The position numbers and the translations under genes are program-made. Of a stretch of 64,000 nucleotides of DNA, positions 34,077 to 47,500 are shown one piece after another (the first letter of the stretch is position 1; each line of letters opens with the position of its first letter). The stretch is from Owenia fusiformis (lineage: Eukaryota > Annelida > Polychaeta > Sabellida > Oweniidae). The DNA lies in the NCBI GenBank assembly GCA_903813345.2, contig CAIIXF020000002.1, positions 5,804,001-5,868,000 of the forward strand, in the 5' to 3' direction. The notes below the pieces were generated by a model. It worked only from the letters and a program-made list of their open reading frames with translations. It did not search any database and was not told where the DNA came from.

Positions 34077-37000
34077 ATGGAGAAACACTGTTTGATGCTC
34101 ACTAGGATCTTATTTACTCTGGGGCTTGTAGTTCAGGTACGTATATGTATCTTTATCCCAACAAACATAAATGGGGCAAAGTCCAACTTGCCCGACCGTG
34201 CCCCAGCGAGTCCCATGAAGTCCCATTGAACCTCATTAACTTTGCCCCATGGTGTGCCATCGAGTCCCACCATGCCCAATTGAATCCCAGGGAAATAATG
34301 TTCTTTATTATAAAAGATTTTGCCGTGGCTATTTTGATGCACAAGTCAGCTTACACGTCATATGAACCAAGATGTCCTATGGAAAGAAAGGACAAGCTCA
34401 TTCTTGATTACCCTTTGCATTCGTTTGACTTCACTTCTTAAAAGAGAGCTTCGTCTTCAGTTTAACTAGACTCTGCGCGCAGGGCAATTCTTGATGTGAC
34501 TTGGTGTGACTTTGCCAGTGAAGCCCGGTTAAGTCCCATGGGACTTGATTAGTTCGTCATGGGGCAAATTCACACGGAGCCCGTGAAGTCCAATGGGGTT
34601 CCGCACAATATGGAGGTCACACCGCGATGTATGTTGGGCTTAATATGACATTTTCTAACATGTCTTATGATTAAACATTTCGTCATCTTTGTTTCTATTT
34701 TAAAACAATGGGCTTTCAAGAAAACCTAGCTATGCACGCAATAAAGTGGAGCCAATTAGCAGTTTAATTGCACATTCTTCATATAAAGTATCGTTTTTAA
34801 CGCGGTATCATATTCGATTTGTAATTGATATCTCATGAAGTAGTGTTGAAAAGTGCGCCACGTGTTCATTCATCAGGTCTAAAGTAATAAAGCCCATATT
34901 TTTAATATGTTACAATAGCATGATGATCTTCAAAATAAGAAGGGTCAAATATTTGTCTTTGCCTCGTTCCAAAAATCTTGGCGTTTGCCATCATAAACTG
35001 CTTTCAATACTAGTATCGCTCTTCTCAAAATTCCCACTATGAAATTTTCTAATATTGCAGATTTCTATAGTTAATAATTTTATTTAAAAGATCAAACTGG
35101 TTCTTTCTAAAAAGTCTTATTTTTGATATAGTTAGCCAGTCATTTAGTTAAAAACCTATCGACGGTGGTAGTATGCTTCAAAAAAGGTTATGCTTCAAAG
35201 GTGAAACGTGGTGTGGTTCTTTTAACTAAATTTACCCCTCCCATGGGCTCCAGACTTTAACATTTTTTTGCATAAAATGGCCAAAAACGTTTATTCTCTT
35301 GAATTCAAATAAAGAATGCAGTGGAATAGCAATAAAAATTATATTTAAAACACATTTCTGCTGACTTTGCCTGATAGTACAATAAGAACATATCAATTAT
35401 TGAAAAATGGAAAGTATTATAAAAAATCATTTTAAGTGTCTCATATAGATATTTATATTATATTTCAGAGAACAATCGGAGTTCCTCCAACTGTGACACA
35501 AGCTGATTGTAAGTAATTCAATTTAATGGATAGCTTTTCATCTTCTACCTTTTCAACAGAAATATATACACCTATTTTAATTTTCCATATTTCCTTGATT
35601 ATGGAGCTCTAACACTTAGGCCGCGTGGTCGCCACCGTTTGGATACTTTTTATTGCATAGCAAGGTATCCCCCATCACACCAAACACAAAACTAATTAAT
35701 TTTAAAAAAATGCCCAAAATTAGCCACACGATGGGGAACGGTGAACCAACACGACTAATGCGACACCTACCTTTGGGGAGAGTACATTTTAATTATACAA
35801 TTTCACAGCCATATAACTATTTCAAATATATTATAGTAGTATGTATGTATTCAGCGATTTAGAATAAATTTATAAAAGAAATTTGAATCACGACCCGCAG
35901 TTGCCGTGACATGTGGAACTGAGAGCGCGGGAAACACGTACGGACCGATAGATGTCACCCTTACTGTCCCGGATGCAGCCACCGTCGAGGATTACACAGT
36001 TTATATTTTCTCTGACAATGCTGCACCGCCATCTTGTGAGTTCAACAGAGACTCGACAGCGACCTCAGTACTTAACCCTTCAACACCCACGTTTACTAAT
36101 TCGTTCTCGTACAATTGGATCGCAGAAGCTCTCTCAAGCCCATATCCTAGTGAAGGCGTTTGTGATGTAGCGGCAGTAGTGAGTGGTTGCTCTTTTATAA
36201 GTAATATCAAATATATATACGAGATATTTCCATTTGTTGTTTGATGTCATGTATAAATAAGACAATAGAGTGCTTAAGCTTGTATATAAAATCGAAACAG
36301 CAACCTATACGTATCAATCGCCCACATACAAATGCATGTAGTTTCTCACTTAAATAACCGTTCGGGCTTCAGTGTTTGTTGAGACTACACCGCAGCATGT
36401 AGTAATATGCCATTGATAGTTCTATTGCTGGTTTTCTGATATATATTTTAAACATTCAACAAGCTCGTATCGTTAAACATTTGTAGCTAAACATGCTTGA
36501 CATACATCATCTTCTTCAGAAAGTATTCTACTGAGCATCGATATCAAAATTACCAACATAGTATGACTATATACATAAGTAAAATGATTCCCGATGATAC
36601 CAATGTGAAAATTTTAATTTTCCGTTCTAAACACAAAACTCTGAAGCTGAACGTGTATCTGAAGTCGACTATCGCATATAAAACTACTAAGCGGCAAGCG
36701 CTCGACAGATTCCTAAATTAATTCATGTACTTTCCGTCCAAGGTTACGTTGTGAAAAAGATTGCAAGCTTAAACTCTCTAAAATTATACTTGAGAAATAT
36801 TCTTCATAAATACGTGTAAGATAACAAAAGAATGTTTAGAAGTACTGAGTACAACATTATACGATTCAAAACACTTTTCCTTTGTAGAATTCCTCACACG
36901 TTATAATGAAAGTGATGGTGGTCGAAGGCATATTATTCACAGCGGAAGATAAAGTTTTTAACATTATATGTGAATACCAGCCTGCATCCATAGGTACTGG

Positions 37001-39661
37001 GACAGTAAACGTTAACAATGACCCTTTAGAGTAAGTACAAATATGTTCCCTCCTTAACGACTTAACCCCTCTGCTACAAGAGCACCGGTGTGAAAGCAAT
37101 TATGGTCCCCCAGGGATTATGGTCCCCTTTCTTAACGGCCATTACTGGCCCTGATTGCGTATAAGATAATGAGGGAGAGAGTTGTATTGAGGTCACCATA
37201 TAAATCAATGGAGAGTAGGACCATAATTTGAAAGGACATCCTACCCTTTTACACCTGTATGATCAACGACCCCATGAAATCGCGAGAAAGTAACCGTTGA
37301 AATCGCGAGTAAACACGCTTGGGAAAATGGATTAAAAGGGTAAAAAGACACATTACTGTTTAGTGATTCTTCAACAATACTTTACAAATAAGTATAAAAA
37401 AGGATAAAATCGATCAATCGTTCTGTTGGATTGAAAAAAACTGATCGTTCATTTCTAGGGCCTACTGTCCTTCAAGCTGCAAAATCATTCTTTCTTTTTG
37501 ATCTTTGAAAATCCATTTTGTTAAATGTTAAATCAAGTTACTAGTAATTACTTGTACTTCATGTTGTCAATTTATTTAGCTCCACTGACAACGTCGGGGC
37601 AACAGGTACGCCCAATGTTCTCGATCGGAACTACGTACTAAGTATGCACATTGATGCAACTGACGACCCTGTCGCATCTACAGTTACCATAGGAACAGAC
37701 GTGTACCTTAGAGTTTCGATGTCTGGGGTAGATTCTGGAGCGGGGGCAGGTATTCAACTTTATTTTCAACGAACATCAAACATCTTGAAGACATGTTGAC
37801 CCGTTTAGTTTATGACCCGGGGTTTATGATTGTACTCCTCTTATAATCACGTCATTATAACTTTGTCAACAATTGTCCAATAACATTTATTGTTGTCATT
37901 TCCTTTGTTTTAACAAACACGTCACTTTTTTCAGATGGAGATGAAAATGCGGTCCGTGTAGATTCTTGTATCGCCACCGATGATGCCATTACAAATACTG
38001 TAAATCTTATAACTAATAGGTATGATGTCTTATGATTAGGTAAGATAACTTATTACTAAAAGGTAGATGCCTTATAAGTGATAGGTAACATGTATACATT
38101 TCATAACTAATTAAGTAAAATGACTTATAACTCTGTAAGATGTTCGATAAGAAATAGGGTGACATGTCCATGTATTATAATTAAGAAGGAAGATGACTTA
38201 TAACTAATAGACACGATGTCTTATAAAGTATTCCATATTAATTTGTACTGCATTTATTGGATCTCAAATTAATCTCAAAATAAATCAGTCTAAATGTATT
38301 AGATCTCTAAATAAAGAAACGTTAAAGCTTTTCATTCTTTATAGCTATAGCGCACTCTAAATGTTACTGTTATATTTACAGATGTCGTGACGTAACTACT
38401 GAAATCATCTGGCAGGACCCCTACAATGCTCTCGACAGACTGGGATTCTTCACGGATAATACGGGAGCACTATCGGTGTCGCCTGCGTTTGAAATGTTTG
38501 CTATTACGGGTGGAAACACCAAGAATATTGTATCCTTCAGTTGCAATGTGGAAGTTTGTCGAATACTAGCTGATTGCCAAGGCGTAAGATTTATGTACTT
38601 TTGTATTTTTCCCCCTGACTTGGCATTGGAAAAATCATTTCAATACTGTTAAATGTAAACTGGTAAGAATAAGTTCATTTCGGCGATAAGAGGAGTAGGA
38701 ACAATACAGAGCACATATTTTTCTATTTTCCAGGATAACTGTCCGAGTAAAAGGCGTAAACGTGACTTTTTACGTCTGGCAGGCGTCGATAGATACAGAC
38801 GTAGTAGTAGTGCAACGGCTGGTCACGTGATGCTATCTACGTCAGTAAGAATACAAGATGATGCTGAAATAGTGAAAACTACCAGTGACCCTAATCAGTC
38901 AGGGACATCTGGTGAGTAAAACACAATTTTTTAACTTATTTACAGTACACTCCTCTCCATAGTTTAGTTTAGTTTAGTTTAGCACCTAATACTCCCTCTT
39001 GGGGGTCATAGCCACTACAACCTGTAAATATGTTGCATTGATTTTAATTTAAAAAAAAAGTTTAGCTTTATTGTTATTTATATACAATACAATACAAAAA
39101 AAAGTAATAAAAAGCAACCCAGCCCACTTGGGCTTATCAACCACTAATGTTAAAAATTACAATTAGATTCATAACAAACAATTTTAAAAATACTAGCATG
39201 AATTTCTTAGACACATACATGCAGTTAAATTCAATTTACATGATTAAATAACAACGTTCAACAAAATGAGCAGCTTGCCTAGGCATTTTTTCAAATAAAT
39301 ACTGAAACTTTTGATCCGTAGTTGATTCTGTTTCTTCAAAAATTTGGTGACTCAATGTTGCCAGATTTACATAAAGTACATTTTCTATTTTCCAAATTTT
39401 CATAAGTTTGGCCACCAGAAATTTTCACTTGACAGGGTATCAAATCATGTCAATGTTTGAATCGTAATTTTTCCTTCGGCTTTGATTTGTGATCAAAATG
39501 TTGGATTAACATATTTTAGCAAAGTATAAAATTGGCCTAAAATGTTCTTAAAATTGAGATTAAATTAACAAACTGTTTATTTTTCAGTTGCAAGCGTTTC
39601 AACCCATTCGATGTTGGCGATGATATTAGGAATGATCACAGGACTATATAGTCAAGTATGA
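34077..39661 (+). CDS. ZP-domain secreted protein, paralogue 1 (9 coding exons, 409 aa)
   Basis: Zona-pellucida-domain protein, a family that polymerises into extracellular coats and matrices. Coding exons: 34077-34136, 35469-35508, 35901-36178, 36888-37030, 37580-37749, 37935-38019, 38382-38583, 38734-38911, 39588-39661; all GT-AG and in phase. Residues 1-20 form a signal peptide. ZP-N spans about 34-230 (cysteines in VTCGTE, CEFN, GVCD, ICEY). ZP-C spans about 231-330 (SCIATDD, RCRD, FEMFAITGG, SFSCNVEVC, DCQGDNC), six cysteines as in ZP2-type domains. CPSKRRKRD at 329-337 is a furin-type cleavage site. The short hydrophobic tail (VASVSTHSMLAMILGMITGL) has no cytoplasmic part, which fits a GPI or cleaved tail. 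AATAAA lies at 39687. Paralogue 2 follows about 1.9 kb on with identical exon phases. The precise coat or tissue is unknown. Confidence 0.88.
34158..34640. mobile_element. TIR element in intron 1 of ZP gene 1
   Basis: CCCAACAAACATAAATGGGG at the left and CGATGTATGTTGGG at the right are inverted. The interior repeats words such as AGTCCCATTG and GGGGCAAA. A fragment shared with 14045-14090 and 21840 (CACTTCTTAAAAGAGAGCTT, CTCTGCGCGCAGGGC) is nested at about 34411-34483. Confidence 0.65.
37085..37260. mobile_element. MITE family F, copy 1
   Basis: CCGGTGTGAAAGCAATTATG then GTCC at the left, TTTTACACCTG at the right. TACTGGCCCTGATTG and GAGGTCACCATATAAATCAA then TGGAGAGTAGGA are shared with 50343-50505. 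In intron 4 of ZP gene 1. Confidence 0.75.
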
Positions 39662-39686
39662 CCTTGGCCCACTGGTCTCCGAACGT

Positions 39687-39692
39687 AATAAA
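39687..39692 (+). terminator. Polyadenylation signal of ZP gene 1
   Basis: AATAAA 26 bases after the stop. The surrounding text (CACTGGTCTCCGAACGTAAT) resembles that after the stop of the second gene (CAACTGGTCTAGGAACTTAA), so the 3' untranslated region was duplicated with the gene. Confidence 0.65.
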
Positions 39693-39699
39693 CAATCTG

Positions 39700-41200
39700 G
39701 AATAAGAATAGACCAGGCGTTGATGTTAGCAGCTGACATGGATAGAATAATTGATACACGGGTAAAACTGAAAATCGAAGCACAAATATTTTGTACAATA
39801 ACCATAGTGTGGCAAAATCAAAATCAACAATTTTGATTTAAGTAAATTGACAAATAATTTGAAGACAAAAATCCAGTGTAACAGAATTCTAAGATATGGA
39901 ACACATTTTAGTAATGTAATGAATTCGAAGTCCAGAGGTAGTTAGAAAATACCTCCTAAACTTTGCCGGACCCATTGACATTAGCCTAGCCTTGCTTAGT
40001 TTTTGCCCTGGCTATGGTTTAATAAAAAATGAACATATTCTGAATTTAACAATGTTATGAATATACCTAAATGTCACTTATGTGGTTTGATAAAAATAAA
40101 ATAAGTACAAAAGTTCTGTTTTTGGCGTATTTTCATATGTTAGGTTCCACATATTTGTAGTCCGGTCTAGAGAACGTTCTACTTTTTAACTCTAAAGTTG
40201 AACAGTAGTCTGACTTATTGAATTCTCGGCAAATGGCTGTATGACAGTAACTTAGGTATACTGTGTTTATAAATCACTTATTTTTATCTATAACTTAAAA
40301 CGTTTGTGTATTACGTTATCATTTGTAAATTCTGACCTTATAGGTCAGGAATCACAGTGATACTTGGCATAAAATCATATTTATTTAGTATCGAATCTAT
40401 AATATAAGCAAGAACTAATAACGTATACCTTTACGTATAAACAGACGTTATGGTGAATGACTGCGTTATTAACATTTGTTTTGGTTACCTTTTTTTGCTC
40501 ACCCTGTATGTATGTTCAAAAATCAGTTATCTGATTTCAGCTCATCGAATCTATCCATCTATTCAGATCATGTAGTCCGATTCCAATATTCCTATTTTAC
40601 TTACCATACCAAGTAAAGGGGTAACAAACGATATTGCCACACACGCGTGACTAGTTATTTATAGCAAGTTTCATTTGTTGGGTCTGTAAAAGCACGTGAA
40701 GAGTGATAAATAAGATGATTATCAGCGTTAAGGTGAGAAATTGTTCATATTCTTTTATTTCTAGATGTTAAGTGCAATGTTCAGGCATAAAATCGTTTGA
40801 TTATTTAAAATGAAACTGGGTTTAGTTTTCGGATATCAGAGGCTAGATTTTGCGATCTTGGAACTACCGATAACCGGCCTAGACCTTAATCTTCAATCGT
40901 TTTCTTATCATTGATTGAGGTTCCGATGCTCTTGATATCCTACCTACTACTTTTTCCTAAATTAAATTACTTTTGGCCCAAACCAGCATCCGGCTATTCT
41001 TCAAATATCATCTGCTGCCATTATTTTTTTCTACCTAACATCCTTTCGAGTTTTATTATTAAAATAGTGTTGAAAAATATGATCTGCTGCCATTTGCTTA
41101 CAATACCCGGATCATTTAGTGAACAAACTGTATCCCTCTGGATATAAATTTTAGATTAGAATTCCTAATTGATATTATACGGGCAGTTTTGAGTGTTCCG
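39700..41200. other. Spacer between the two ZP genes
   Basis: AT-rich. GTTAAG followed by donor GTGAGA at about 40733, with TTATTTATAG upstream, is an alternative candidate 5' exon for ZP gene 2. A solo transposon-like end TTGCTCACCCTGTA lies near 40496. The plus frame 40911-41147 is not convincing. Confidence 0.4.
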
Positions 41201-41204
41201 CATA

Positions 41205-41275
41205 GACATGGTGGATATGGTAAACAAGCGCACTTTACGTCATTAGAGCAGCGAATTGTACACAATTTATAAAAG
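41205..41275 (+). promoter_or_regulatory. Candidate 5' untranslated exon of ZP gene 2
   Basis: ACACAATTTATAAAAG precedes a donor GTAAGG at 41276. The acceptor before the first coding exon is at 41526. The upstream boundary and transcription start are not visible; no strong TATA box. Confidence 0.35.
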
Positions 41276-41532
41276 GTAAGGTTACTCTGTTGCTATAAAA
41301 CCTCATTATATATATATATTATTTATCATTAACAAAGGTATTTAAATTTCGATTTCCCAATTCATCTTTCTGTTCTAAGAGGGCTGATGTTCTTCACAAC
41401 GCAGCATCATCATATATCTTAAGGTTATCAATAATATTTCAACTCATCACTATTCTTTTCAACGCCTTCTTACATTTTCATTTAGACCATGGCAACAAAA
41501 CAGTTACATGTCATTTTCATTTGCAGGACACA

Positions 41533-44500
41533 ATGGGGAAACACTGCTGGGTACTCAGTAGTATAGGATTTGTTCTTGCCGTTCTAGTTCAGGTATGAGA
41601 ATGTGATATTTTCTGATAAATCCCGGCAGTGTCAAATCTTTGGTTCTATGAAGTAAAGTCGACTTGAACTTGTTTGTGAAAATTCAAAATAAGACAAGGT
41701 TTCGTTTTTACCCTTGGATATCTATTGTATACTGGAGAAAACCAACTATTGTCGGGAAAAATGCAGAGCATTGGTAGCCTTCGACAAACTATACTAGATT
41801 CACGAATTCTGGCAGTAGTGATGTTATTTGTATTGTATCAGCAAGTGTTTTTAGATATAAAAAATAAAAGTGGTGTTTTAATTATCGGTTTCTATAAAAC
41901 ATGTTTCATAGATTTTACTTTTTCAGAGAACGTTTGGAGTTGCACCGATTGTAACAACAGATGACTGTAAGTCGTTCATATTATAGATTACCAACATACT
42001 TTATCAATAACGGGGGGGGGGGTACATATTGTCAATATTGAATAAATTGTATTATTATATCACTATCTAGCTAGCGACAGTATGATAGGTCAAAACCGGG
42101 TCACATGTCGTGGGATACCTGGCGATATTCAATGGCAATGCTAATCAGATAAGACAACCGTGAGATATCTAACGATATCCCACGCTCCTGGGAATTTTCA
42201 AAAAATTTGTTTTCGTTCAGTGTAAATAATTTAGTTCAGTGTTCGAGTAGATTCGTAAAAATATCTGAAGAAAAGTATTTCAATGTTAACCTATGACTTA
42301 ATAATATTAGGGTGTTTAGGAATGTTTAGCTAGACAGTGATATAATAAAACAAATATTTAACTCTATTTTCGGTGAATACCTGTAGCACTTACACAAGGT
42401 GATATTCCACTTGCCCTTCGGGCTTCGTGGAATATCACTTGTGAAAGATGTACAGGTATTCACCTCAATAGAGTGAAATATTTGTTCAATATTGTTACTT
42501 TATTGTATAGTTGACTGTTGGGATCGAATATTGAGAAATTCAACATGACTTTTCGAATTGTATCTATGATCTGAATTAGAAAGCGTCCAATTAGATAAGA
42601 CTGTAGTCTGTATCGCTAATTATTTTCCTTATATTTTGTGACAAAATGTACATTTTGACAAGGTATATGTGATTCAAATATCTTGATATTACCTGTAGTT
42701 GCGGTAGCATGCGGAACTGAAGGCCCGGGGAACATTTACGGACCGATAGAGGTCACGCTTACTGTCCCGGATGCAGCAACCGTCGAGAACTACACAGTAT
42801 ATGTTTTCACTGACAGTCCATCGTCAGATTGTGAGTTTAATAAAGACTCAACAACGACTTCAATTGCAAACCCTTCAGTCTCGTTCACTAGTTCGTTCTC
42901 TTACTATTGGGATGCAGAATCACTGCCTGGTCCTTCTTACCCCAGCGAAGGCGTCTGTGGTGTTGAAGCAGTAGTGAGTTATTTCTCATTGTAAATATCC
43001 TTCCTAAAATGGACAAAATTAATTGTTCCCGTTCCAGTGGATAACCAAGGGTGACAGCAGCCCCCACATGGCAGCAGCCGCCATAAAATGCTAGATACCT
43101 GTGTGGAGACACACAACCATTAGATCCTTCCGCCGAGTGGGAAGACGAATAGATGGCATTATAAAAACAAAAATATAGTCCAATTATTGTAATTACATTA
43201 GCATCACCAGTGGTTGGATTTTGGTAAGTACATGAATGAAAAAGTGTATGTGTGGACCAACTCTGAGACATGATTTGATGTGATTAAGGTGCATTTTCTT
43301 TAAAAAATTTGACCTTTTTGACCTGCCTCCATCTGTCAAAATCAGAATGACATTTTTTGACATTTTCTATAGATGGCGTCTTCAACAGGTGAGATCTTTT
43401 GATTTTCGTGGGGAGTTATGATTCAAACTTTTTTGACTGACAGAGGACATACTGGGGTATGATGCAATGATAGCAAAACATGTCCACAAATCTTAGTTTT
43501 CTCTTGAAGACAGATCGTTTGTATGGGAATACGCATGTTATAACAATTAGTTGGGTTAACCCTATTATCGCCCATTCTGGAGTACCACTTTTTTTTAATT
43601 TGGTCATATTTCTCAACTTTTTCCAGTTTTTATTGGGACTTTCATTAATTTCATCCCTCTCAATGCGTTTGACAAAGTTTCATGTCACTATGGTCCATGC
43701 TTTTCCCCAAAAAGTGCTGAATAAGCATTTTTTCGCAAAAACTTACCCCGTGTTATTCAAATATGTGCATAAATTAGAGAAATCTATTGATTATTTTTCT
43801 AAATCACAAAAATTGATTCTAGGCAAAATGTGCTATCCAGATATAGCTCAATCAGCTCTGTAATACCTCCCCAGATCAAACTAGACATCTCCCAACACAT
43901 CCGTCATAGGCTCCAACCAGGAGTCAACTTTTTGTTACTTTGGTCATATTTCTCCACTGTTTCCATGATTTTTATTGGAATTTTCACAAATTTTGCTCTA
44001 GAAGGCTAAATCATTAGCCATGACCTAACCCTAACCCCAACAATATCTCTAACCCTAACTATAGCCTAACCCTAAGCCAGAGCCTAACTCTAAACCTTAA
44101 CCTGAACACCAACACTACCCCTAACCCTATCTATAGCCTAACCCTAAGCCAGAGCCTAACTCTAACCCTAACCCCAACACTATTCCTAACCCTAACTACA
44201 GCCTAACCCTAAGCCAGAGTCTAACCCTAACCCCTAACCCTAACCCCTTACCCCAACATTACCCCTAACCCTAACTATAGCCTAACCCTAAGCCAGAGCC
44301 TAACCCTAACCCCTAACTCTAACCTCAACACTACCCCTAACCCTAACTATAGCCTAACCCTAAGCTAGAGCCTAAGCCTAACCCCAACACTACCCCTAAC
44401 CCTAACTATAGCCTTACCCTAAGCCAGGGCCTAACCCTAGCCCCAACACTACCCTTAGCCCTAACTAAAGCCTAACCCTAAGCCCAAGCCTAACCCTAAC

Positions 44501-47500
44501 CCCTAATCCTAACCTTGACTTAACCTTAAGTAATCAAATACAGTGTTCAGAATGATCATTTATCAATTGGGAGACCTATAATTGGAAATGTGTGTTGTTT
44601 TGGTTTTCTTTGATGAATATTCCCCAGGGTAGAACAACAACTGGAGAAAATGACCAATTTTTCTGTATCCTCCATACTAAATATTTCTCTGTAAACATTC
44701 AGAAGCAATAATAATGATTACAATTAGTTTATGTAATTGATAACACATGAATTGTTCTATCATTTGACAAAGTTTAATGTCACGATGGTCTGTACTATTT
44801 CCCAAAAGTGTCGAATAAGCATTTTTTCGCAAAAATCTACCCCGTGTTATTAAATATGCGCATAAATAAGAGATATTAATTGCCTATTTCTTTAAATTAC
44901 AAAAATTGATTCTAGGCAAAATGTGCTTTCCAGATATAGCTCATTCAGCTCTGTACTACCTCCCCATCTCAAACTAGACACCTCCCAACACATCTAGCCA
45001 TAGGTTCCAATTTTAGTCAATATCCCAGGAAAACATCTAATTGCAGAAAGGGGATGGGTAACTTTAATCATTCATATATCTGGAAAAAATAGTCGAATCT
45101 ACTTGCGGTTTGTATTATTTTACTAGAAAACAACTTGGGGTTACATTTTGGAGGAAATTACAATTGTAACTTAAAGGATGGGTCACTACTAGGAGACACA
45201 CAACCATTAGATCCTTCCGCCGAGTGGGAAGACGAATAGATGGCATTATAAAAACAAAAATATAGTCCAATTATTGTAATTACATTAGCATCACCAGTGG
45301 TTGGATTTTGGTAAGTACATGAATGAAAAAGTGTATGTGTGGACCAACTCTGAGACATGATTTGATGTGATTAAGGTGCATTTTCTTTAAAAAATTTGAC
45401 CTTTTTGACCTGCCTCCATCTGTCAAAATCAGAATGACATTTTTTGACATTTTCTATAGATGGCGTCTTCAACAGGTGAGATCTTTTGATTTTCGTGGGG
45501 AGTTATGATTCAAACTTTTTTGACTGACAGAGGACATACTGGGGTATGATGCAATGATAGCAAAACATGTCCACAAATCTTAGTTTTCTCTTGAAGACAG
45601 ATCGTTTGTATGGGAATACGCATGTTATAACAATTAGTTGGGTTAACCCTGTATTGATCGTTTGGCCTTGACTGATTCTTTAATTGAGGTGAACTTGTCC
45701 AAAGGCCTTGTAACGCCAAATATCTAGATATTATCCTTTGACCTTGAGATGACCTTGGCCCATAAATATTGACTTTGACCTCAGGGCACCTATTAATGAA
45801 TCGCTACAGTATCCTTCAAGTGCCGTTTTCTCGTTGGTCTTATATTTTCAGTTAGGCTTTTATTTTCCCTTGAACTTCATTTTCTCTATTTTCACACACA
45901 AACTTTGCAAATGGAAATATATTACTTTGCAGAATTCTTCACACGTCACCATGAAAGTGATGGTTGTCGAGGGGGTATTGTTTACAGCGGAGGATAAGGT
46001 CTTTAATATTGTTTGTGAATACCAACCAGCATCCACTGGTATAGCCAGCGTAAAAGTCGACAACGAGCCTTTGGAGTAAGTACGATCCACATCCTTTCTA
46101 CAGTGCACATCATATCTGACCTTACATACTGCCATGGGATCAGGATGGTGTCTTCTTTTTATTCTACTGCAGACTCTCATGCTGCATTTTCCATAAATTT
46201 TCACATTATATCAAATGTTCGTTGAGTTGCGATCTTTATTTAGATCGATAAAATTGTTCAATCAACGCTGTCATTACAGTTTTTTCGAATGGATTGACTC
46301 GGTTTGAAGTTTCCCTTGGTGTACGCTAATTCTTGTTATTTTATATAGATCAACTGACAATATCGAGGCGACGGGTACGCCAAATGTCCTCGATCGAAAC
46401 TACGCGCTAACTATGCATACTGATGCAAGTGGAGATACAGTTGCATCTCCTATTATCATAGGAACTCATGTTAACCTTAGAGTAACGATGGCTGGGGCAG
46501 ATGGAGGAGAAGGAGCAGGTTTTAAAGTTCATTCCTTATAATAATTATTTCGTATGACTATTTTATGACATATTGCGTAACATATTTATACATCTAAATA
46601 ATACTAAACACACTTTTTACGTAAACTATTACGTAATTATAATTTTTCAGATGGTGATGAAAATGCGATCCGTGTAGATTCTTGTATCGCCACCGATGAT
46701 GCCGTTACAAATACCGTAAATCTTATTACTAACAGGTATTATGAAATGCAATGATATAAGTTTGAAAAACTGGAGATATTTCTTATTTAAAGAAACATCC
46801 AGTGGTCTAGTTTTTTAAGGCGACTCAAAGGAATGCCATATATATCTATGTTGCTTTATGTCTAACTTAAATGGAGTGCCTGATTATTTTTGACTAAGGG
46901 TGGCCGAATACAGATATTTTGGTCAGTGACATTAAAAAACGCGTCTAATAAGACTGACGCGCGCCCACCTAATTGTGGAACCTTAATAACCATTAATATG
47001 TTGGACAAATTAGTGGAATTTTAAGTCAATTGTATGGTCCTGTATAACCAACTACGATAAAACTAAATTGTATTTATTATCAAAGTGGCAAAATCGTGTC
47101 ATTTAGATCAACATAAAGGAAGAGGTCTACCATTTTCTGAAAAATGATTGAATTTATATTGCATTATCGCATAAAGATTGACAGTACACGATCCAGGCCT
47201 TTAAATTGAATCTCTTTATAATTATATTTTTCAGATGCCGTGACCTAAGTACCGAGGTCATCTGGAAACATAACTACAATGCCCGAGACAGAATCGGATT
47301 TTTCACTGATAATACAGGAGAACTATCGGAGTCGCCTGCCTTTGAGATGTTCGCTATTACTGGCGGAAATGCCAAGAATATTGTTTCATTTACTTGCGAT
47401 GTCGAAGTATGTAGAGACTTGGCTGATTGTCAAGGGGTAAGGAATACAATATTAAGCTTATTGACATGGGACAACATGGAACAACGGGAACAATGTGTTA

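Noticed and set aside
40911-41147. 78-codon plus-strand frame between the ZP genes
   Set aside because: AT-rich, no family resemblance, no splice context linking it to either ZP gene.
42888-43271. Minus-strand frame of 127 codons, sharing 56 residues with one at 45358-45158
   Set aside because: The sharing follows from the identical 459-bp direct repeats; the frames diverge at once outside them and overlap a ZP exon antisense.
43105-45650. 459-bp repeats as LTRs of a retrotransposon
   Set aside because: No TG...CA ends, no primer-binding site, no gag/pol frame and no target-site duplication; the interior is telomere-like repeat and another repeat pair.
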